Origin: Paracentrotus lividus
Lineage: Eukaryota > Echinodermata > Echinoidea > Camarodonta > Echinidae
DNA: 64,000 nt
Direction: 5' to 3'
NCBI GenBank assembly: GCA_940671915.1
Contig: CALNVZ010003426.1
Span: forward strand, 7,434,999-7,498,998
In this document: piece by piece, positions 56,850 to 64,000 of the stretch
Position numbering within the stretch: the first letter of the stretch is position 1
Layout of the letters: each line of letters starts with the position of its first letter
Translations under genes and position numbers: made by a program
The notes under the pieces: model-generated
What the model saw: the letters and a program-made list of their open reading frames with translations, nothing else
Told to the model about the DNA's origin: nothing
The model's database searches: none

Positions 56850-57370
56850 CGCAATAGCGCCCCCTCATGACGAAGCTGACTCCATTGATAGTCGAAAACT
56901 AGAATTCGGTGTCAAACTTGCGATTGTAATGCGGCGGTCACAACTCGTCGTTGGCTACGGGGCACGTGCCATCAACGCAGCCTGCGTTGAATGTACAACG
57001 CACGCACAGGTCCTGGTCAATTTCTGCGATTCCTGCGTTTATGTAGTAATGGTATTGTAAAAACTTCCTGCACGTCGTACATGCATTGTACCTGCAAGGG
57101 TACCTCCGCTGCACGAAATTTCTACGAAATCCAACGTAGGGAGTTGCAGGTCGAAGGTACGGCGAGTTGTGACCGCCGCATAATAATGCTAAGCCTTAAC
57201 ATTGATTTCTTCCCCGTTTTAGCAAACGAAGCTTCATAAATTGCCCTTTTTGTAACTAGTGTTTATTTTTAATCCTATATATACATTCGATCTATTAGCT
57301 GTTCAAAGTTACATCTCTTTAGAAAAGATTGGGTCGAATAAATATCTCTTGCTCTCTGGCAGTAATAGGC
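56850..57370 (+). repeat. Dispersed repeat, copy 2, split by a MITE
   Basis: This is a diverged copy of 54525-54755. Its left part runs to 56929 and its right part resumes after 57181. The interruption is the Harbinger-type MITE. Confidence 0.6.
56930..57180. mobile_element. Harbinger-type MITE, 251 bp, copy 2
   Basis: The ends are TGCGGCGGTCACAACTCG, with a perfect 3-bp duplication TAA (56927-56929 and 57181-57183). It has the same length as 46116-46366 and opposite orientation. The intact relative of its host repeat at 54525-54755 lacks it, which confirms insertion. Confidence 0.92.
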
Positions 57371-57509
57371 TTGTGTGACCTGCTTGTTATATTGCCCTCT
57401 TTTGTTCTTCGTACTCCACCTATGCATGGTAAAAACTTTACGAGCAATGTAGACTTTTGAAGTTCAAAAGGAAAAATCTACATTTTCCAATAAATAGAGC
57501 AGCTATATA

Positions 57510-58327
57510 GGGGAGACCGGGTATGGAAGTTACACGGGTCAGTTGTTACAGTTTTCAGTGTGCTAAGATGGAACAAGAGAGGATGTGCTAACTGGCATCT
57601 ATATACAGCCTACACATAGCTGTGATGAACTGCCGATCGTGAGGTTTCTCCGTTGTTTTATTAAAAAGTAAATCAACAAAAACCATTTTTTACAGTTCAA
57701 AGTAAATTTGTGACAAAAATTGAAATTTGTAATAGCTCTTACAACTGAAGGCACATGATGATAGTCTGGTATTGTAAATATAGTACATGTATGTCACTAA
57801 TATACCCCCTAGCCATGCCCTGTAATTCTGCCTAATGACTGTGCTACAGTTGATTTCTGTGTGTAAAATCACCCATGGGGTAGGTTGTTTTAATACAACA
57901 ACCTACCCCATGTTGATGTAACAACTTACCCCAATTACATTACATATGTAAAATTACATTTTGTCTCAATTTTCAGGTGTTAATATTTTTATTTTTCTAT
58001 TATTACTTTTGTCTATTCTAGAGCTAAAGTTGAAATTAAAGTATGGTATAAGAGATTTACACATTGTCAACTTACCCCGTATGTTTACATATTGTAACAT
58101 TTGACCCCGTATGGTGTAACAACCTACCCCGTATATGGGGTAGGTTGTTACAAAAAAATGTCTTCACTAATTAAGCTGTAGTTAATTAGTGTTTAAATGT
58201 TTTCAAGTTTTGTATGCCTCAGGTTTTAGCCAACATAATACAGACCCAATATGGAGTGCGTGAGTTCTTTCATCAGAATTATCTGGCCCAAAATGTGAAT
58301 TTTGTAACGTCCATACCCGGTCTCCCC
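57510..58327. mobile_element. TA-flanked element, 818 bp, copy 1
   Basis: The inverted ends are GGGGAGACCGGGTATGGA, bounded by TA (57508-57509 and 58328-58329). The interior carries about seven copies, in both orientations, of a GGGGTAGGTTGTTACA-like word, two of them as tight palindromes. There is no transposase. Copy 2 is inverted at 62329-63186. Confidence 0.9.
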
Positions 58328-58329
58328 TA

Positions 58330-60733
58330 AGGTGGAGCAAAACTAGATACTCAATTTTTATCGAAATGTTTGAATTGTATTCTCCGCAAGAACTATTATT
58401 TGTCTTCATACTCGATAAGTGTTCTGTGACGATTTTTCAGATTCATTAATAGAAATAATATTCTTACTTTAGAAGAGTTTTGACTGGCTAAACATTCCGT
58501 TAATTACGATTAGTGTCATTTAAGGATTCGCAGAAAGAACGGGGCGTATTTACTTTATCAATACTTTTCTTTTTTTTTTTACACCAAGAAAAAAAATTGC
58601 CGCCAACAAATTTTATTTAGGAGTATTATTTGTACTTTATTGTTCATTTATATGCATAGGACTGAGCCACAGGTCCAGTTTCTTCAAATCCCCTGTTTCT
58701 CAGTTTGTGACTGTGCAACCCTCTCCCTCTCCCTCTCCCTCTCTCTTTTTATCTTTCTCTCATTTCTGTTTCGGCTATTTTACTTATATGGCTTCTCGTT
58801 CGCGTTAAGCTTCTGATATGTTTTTCTTTTTGTTTAACTGCAATTTATAATTCGTCCCTACGAAATTGGTTTATGTTGCGATGTTGTTCATACGTTATGA
58901 ACAGATTTCTTTCACGTATTCACACAAATTGTATTCACAAATGTCTTGACCTTTCCACAGTCATGTAAATGTAATTACTTGAATTGACTTTTAAGAAGCA
59001 AAAGCAAAAACCTGTGCCAAATTCATGATCCTTACTTGTTGGTTATATCCTCATCCCTTCTTTCTTACTATTCTATCTTGCATTAGGTTGAACACATAGC
59101 TTCAGGGTTAAATTCTAGCAGTTAAAAACACGGTGAGGGGGAAAGGGTACGCAAAATTTGCACACAATAATAGAAGTCAAATTGACTCGCGTTTGTCTAT
59201 TGTAGTGCTAATGAGTAGTGCCCGTGGACATGTCGAACTTTCGGAAAAGGTAGACGATACAAAATTATATAAAAACTAGAGAGACAGATCATATATAGAG
59301 ATGAGGGACATCTAAAGATATAGAGATGGATATAAACAGACGACATAAATATATAAGAGAGAAAGAAAGAGACTGATAGAGAGGGAAGAGAGAGATTTAG
59401 AGATGAAGGGAACTAAAGAGCATGAAGAGAGGGACATAATGATCAGAAATGATAATAATACAGAGAGCAAAATCGGATTTACATGAGAGGAGACGTTTTG
59501 AATCATGAATAAAGTCATGTTTATTATATTCACACTTTTATTACAAAATAAGAGTCATTGAGACTATGATGACATGTAGCTCTTTTTAATAGCCATGGGG
59601 ACAATGTAAAGTGCCTTTAGAATACGTTAACCTGTGCACCATTTAAAGATATTTACAAAGTGATCTGCGACGCCAATTTAGGGAATGATGATAATGGGAT
59701 GTTGTAGTGTATGTCCTCGGGCGGCCAATCAGAATAACATCACAGAGTCGAGGGGTCATTACCTAAAAGCATGCGGCGGTTAATGGCACAGAAATTAAAC
59801 CGCAGTTGGACTGAGTAACTGAAACTAAAGCGACCAGCAATTTGGGTATTCGTGGTATTGTAATTTGCAGTTTATTGCACATTCTCTCTTGTTCCATTCA
59901 TGTTAGTGTGACTGAAGTATTTGGCATAATTGTATATAAATAGAATCATATTTAGAGCTACCCTTGTATCCAGTTTAAAAGGTACACTACCCAAGGCATA
60001 TTGCAAAACTAACAGCCTACAAACTCTTGTGCTTCCATGGTAATTTAATTTTACAATTTGTCACTTGGTATAGTTGTCTCCAGTATGACTGACAATAATG
60101 CACTCGTTAACATGGTTAAGATCATTACAAAAAGTATTTGTTTGGAGGGGGATGTCCGGGTGATTCTTACAATATAAACGTATGTGATATCCAAGTTATC
60201 GCTTTGTCAATGGTTTCGGAACCTTCGTTCCCTTTCAATAAAAATAAAAATAAAGATTATTATCATCATCCTTTTCATCTTTTATGGGGTTAAGCTTACA
60301 AAAGATGGTTGCCATATATATATTTACATAGTATGAAAATGTGAAATAATGGAAATATAAATAAAACATTTATCAATCAACAAATGTCAATCAATAACTC
60401 ATCTTATGAAAATAAAATTTAAATTGTTGATATTGCCGTTGAGGGAGCCAAACCTTTTACGTACTTTACTCCCGTGAATTGCATCAATAACTTGCAACCC
60501 ACTTGTTTTCCATTTTCATACCGCCCCGAACCACCGTAGAGGAACAATATAAGTGCTTAGTAGCTCCTGGCTAAAATATCATCTTACACACATGAATACT
60601 TATTTGGGAGGAAAGTGATCCTCTAAAGCATGCGCAGTGCGTTTTTGGTCTCTATTTGGTAAACAAATTGGTGGAAATTTGAGCCAGCAAGGGTCTCTAG
60701 TATTGCAGTGCCTATATGCTATGATATGAATAA

Positions 60734-60775
<42 letters not shown>

Positions 60776-62326
60776 ATAATATCATACTTTGTAATACATC
60801 GTAGTATACCTTGTATATGTGGTAAATTTGAGAAGAAAAAATTATGCCGAAATGGCAAAGGCAATGACAATAAACTGAACTGTAGATTAACTTTATTAAA
60901 TGGTAATGCCATTAAATCATGATCTTGTAAGGTATAATTCCTATGCCTATTTCTATTCTAAATAATGTTATTGTAAGGATTCCCGATTGACACCCCCCCC
61001 CCCCCATATTTAGTTCACGTAGACCTAATAATCTTTTTAATCTTGCTAATCAATCCTCATGCGCGTTTAATAATTGAAATATTCAGTTGGTTGCTACAAA
61101 AAAAATAATAATAACCGGAATAATGCATCGTCACCCTCTGGTTATACCTCAATCACATCGCCCAAATCGATTCTAAAATAGCACATACTCAAGAAGATAC
61201 CTGCCACTAGGTGTAACATAAATTTGGTTGGATCAAGGGTTTGTTTAGTGTCATCCTCGTGCGTGTGACTTGAGCCGGGACCGGTTTGACGAAGGGGCCG
61301 GTCTGATATTTGTCAACTTCAGTTCCACCTCATATTCGAAGATTGCCAAAGATTTTTTTGGAACTCAACGCTATAAGTAAGACTGATGTTGACGTGTTTG
61401 GTAAGGTTAGGAAAGGAAACGACCGTCGCTATTTAGTCCTGTTTAATCCTTAAGCTCCCAACTCATGATATCCCGCCAGGTTATAAGACAGTCCCACTCG
61501 GCACAATGGCACCTATTAGAACAAAATTAGCTGTTGAGGTAAAAGGTAAGTAAGCCGTCAGTTCGGACTCGCTTTGGCGGTGTGTCTGCGCATCCCAATA
61601 TCGTAAAGAGCTAACCATGGTACCCGTTGAGTTAAGAGAAGTTCTCAAGAAGGAAAGGGAATACAATAGGCATGTAAAGGGTGAACTTCAAGAGAAGGGA
61701 CATTAGCACAATGGGGAGCAGAGAAAAGAAAATTCTACCAGCTTTGTTCCCACTTGACTTGCAAAAACATCCCCGGGCTCAGATTAGTAAACCAGGAAAT
61801 TTCTATAGCACCTATTTTCGCATTGTTGGTCTCTCTCTCTCTTTCCCTAGTTCCCCCCGGGTATACCTCCCTTTCTGATTTTTTTCTTGTATTATTAATA
61901 TTCCTTTCCCCCATTTAGATGAGATCTTTTGAATGGTTGTCGCGTGCGTAGTGTCCCATCCGTCGTGGTGGGATTGGTTCAAAGCTATTCATAGAAGCTT
62001 CATAGGAAAAAAAATCCCTCATATTTAATCAGACCAGTTCATACTTAAACACCCTATTTTCAGTCATGCATTATGGACCTGTCGGGAAAATCCTTGCTTG
62101 GAGTCACGGTTGCCTGACACAACGACAGTAGGGTGTGTTCAGAATAAACTCATATTGTTATTGCATTGTGGAGAATGTTTATAGCCCTGACTAAGTATAC
62201 ATGTGCATGCTCAACCGACATTGAACGACATTGAAATTTAATTGATTTGTCAATGCCCCTCCAAATTATTAACCGTTTCATATTTTTGACTTAACCTATT
62301 GTTTGTTTTTTAATATGTCCAAAACA
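58330..62326. other. DNA between the two inverted TA-flanked elements
   Basis: About 4 kb of AT-rich DNA without a recognisable gene. It holds CT repeats (58705-58765), a LINE-like ATAAA tail (60237-60265), an AT repeat (60735-60768), a C-run (60991-61004) and GC-richer unique sequence near 61250-61640. Confidence 0.5.
60735..60768. repeat. AT dinucleotide repeat
   Basis: Perfect AT repeat of about 34 nt. Confidence 0.95.
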
Positions 62327-62328
62327 TA

Positions 62329-63186
62329 GGGGAGACCGGGTATGGACGTTACAAAATTCACATTTTGGGCCAGATAATTCTAATGAAAGAACTCACGCAC
62401 TCCATATTGGGTCTGTAGTTAGCCTATTATGTTGGCTAAAACCTGAGGCATATAAAACTTGAAAACATGTAAACACTAATTATCTACAGCTTAATTAGTG
62501 AAGACATTTTTTTGTAACAACCTACCCCATATACGGGGTAGGTTGTTACACCATACGGGGTCAATTGTTACAATATGTAAACATACGGGGTAAGTTGACA
62601 ATGTGTTAATCTCTTATACCATACTTTAATTTCAACTTTCCAGTTTCGTGACATCGTTAACAGTAGATCATGTAGAGCTCTAGAATAGACAAAAGTAATA
62701 ATAGAAAAATAAAAATATTAACACCTGAAAATTGAGACAAAATGTAATTTTACATATGTAATGTAATTGGGGTAAGTTGTTACATCAACATGGGGTAGGT
62801 TGTTGTAACAACCTACCCCATGGGTGATTTTACACACAGAAATCAACTGTAGCACAGTCATTAGGCAGAATTACAGGGTATGGCTAGGGGGTATATTGGT
62901 GACATACATGTACTATATTTACAATACCAGACTATCATCATGTGCCTTCAGGTGTAAGAGCTATTACAAATTTCAATTTTTGTCAAAAATTTACTTTGAA
63001 CTGTAAAAAATGTTTTTTGTTGATTTACTTTTTCTTAAAACAACGGAGAAACCTCACGACCGGCAGCTCATCACAGCTATGTGTAGGCTGTATATAGATG
63101 CCAGGTAGCACATCCTCTCTTGTTCCATCTTAGCACACTGAGAACTGTAACAACTGACCCGTGTAACTTCCATACCCGGTCTCCCC
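62329..63186. mobile_element. TA-flanked element, 858 bp, copy 2 (inverted)
   Basis: It has the same ends as 57510-58327, bounded by TA (62327-62328 and 63187-63188). It is highly similar in reverse orientation. It is about 40 bp longer because of one extra block near 62640-62680, beside an AGAGCT word. Confidence 0.9.
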
Positions 63187-63188
63187 TA

Positions 63189-63840
63189 CTCCAGTTTGTA
63201 ATATAAAAAAATAAAAAAAAATTAGTACGCATCATGGTGATTACAAATTTCCAATTTTTTTTTATTTTTTTATTTTTTTTTATTTATTTTTTTTTTTTGG
63301 GGGGGGGTGGAATTTTTCTCCCTTTGAAATTCAACCGATCCATTTCTAATATTTTCATGCCGTCCTTTGAAGTCACTCGAATTAAGAGTGGATTTGGTAA
63401 AGATCATGCAAGAGTAGCCTACTACCATTTCACACAGACGTAGATGGTCTACCAAAACTAAGGCTTCATGGATCCCTAGAGAACATCAAAAGCAGTCTTT
63501 GGGGAAATTTGTATTGCCCCAAACAAGGACACGTTGGTTCACCCTCCAACCAAACTACTTTTTCTTCTTCTTCTTCTTTTTAAATCAATGAAATCAAAAT
63601 ATTTACATGATTCAAAAGATTAGAACAACTAAAACCAAAACCAGATACAAATTACGAAGTAGAATAGAAATAAATCACTAAAAAAATCCAACCATACTAC
63701 TTTAATTTAGTTTTATCTTGAGCGGAATGTGAACCCCTCACAGCTCCATAATTGGAGATTTCAAGACAGCCAGGCATGCGGTTATCCAGAACATCCTACA
63801 TATTTATATCGTCAATGATCGCTAATGGTGGTATCTCACT
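63189..63840. other. Intergenic DNA at the right side
   Basis: It contains a T-run/G-run junction (about 63285-63308) and otherwise unique AT-rich sequence. Confidence 0.45.
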
Positions 63841-64000
63841 TCGCGGAGACGTCTCTGAGAATTTTCAAAACTGTCTCAAATTATTCCCAAATCCGTCTCC
63901 GAAACTCAGGGGACGTCTCCGAGACGTCTCCGAGACAAATCTAGACCACGTGACATATCTTCCACAAGTCACGGGGAAGTCTCGGAGACGTCTCCGCGAT
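63841..64000. mobile_element. MITE-like element of GAGACGTCTC words, reaching the window edge
   Basis: The inverted ends share CGCGGAGACGTCTC. The 160-bp body contains several more copies of the self-complementary GGAGACGTCTCC and related words. The right boundary may lie at or just beyond the window end, so a target duplication cannot be checked. Confidence 0.65.

Noticed and set aside
57510-63186. Composite transposon carrying cargo between the two inverted copies
   Set aside because: Each copy has its own TA duplication and the 4-kb interval has no recognisable genes, so independent insertions are simpler.

Overview
The window looks like nuclear DNA of an animal, most likely a marine invertebrate deuterostome such as an echinoderm; that placement is inference. 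The sequence shows protein genes split by GT-AG introns, an achaete-scute-type bHLH gene, AT-rich non-coding DNA, many simple repeats, tRNA-derived SINE pieces, CR1/L2-type LINE remnants and a dense load of short DNA transposons with readable target-site duplications. Nothing suggests a bacterial or phage origin.

Three protein genes can be supported. (1) An amino-acid/auxin permease (Aa_trans) transporter lies on the + strand. I assembled it from eight exons (4175-4240, 8313-8412, 15401-15572, 16005-16184, 16759-17000, 17775-17993, 18676-18883, 19571-19730). All splice phases agree and give a 448-residue protein. (2) An achaete-scute-family bHLH gene lies on the - strand. Exon 1 (39882-39229) carries the bHLH domain. 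A 17.4-kb intron separates it from a 16-codon last exon (21785-21735), giving 234 residues. The two genes are convergent. (3) An intronless + strand gene (46515-48467) encodes a basic, mostly low-complexity protein of up to 650 residues that I do not recognise. It is divergent from the bHLH gene, about 6.6 kb away.

The rest is introns, intergenic DNA and mobile elements. The transporter introns hold a 0.96-kb foldback element, a decayed LINE (5301-8175), a near-palindrome of about 3.5 kb (9081-12555) with twin ORFs in its arms, and a hAT element with an exact 8-bp duplication (14031-14901). The bHLH intron holds a TA-flanked element (35063-36045), several MITEs and microsatellites. Right of 49 kb come a MITE carrying a tRNA-like sequence, a 1.65-kb long-TIR element, a nested MITE cluster (52571-53374), two 251-bp Harbinger-type MITEs (46116-46366 and 56930-57180), and an inverted pair of TA-flanked elements (57510-58327 and 62329-63186) filled with copies of one short motif.

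No operon-like or defence-type gene system is visible. The most interesting material is the structure of the repeats and the unusual split of the bHLH gene. The genes themselves show no sign of acting in one pathway.
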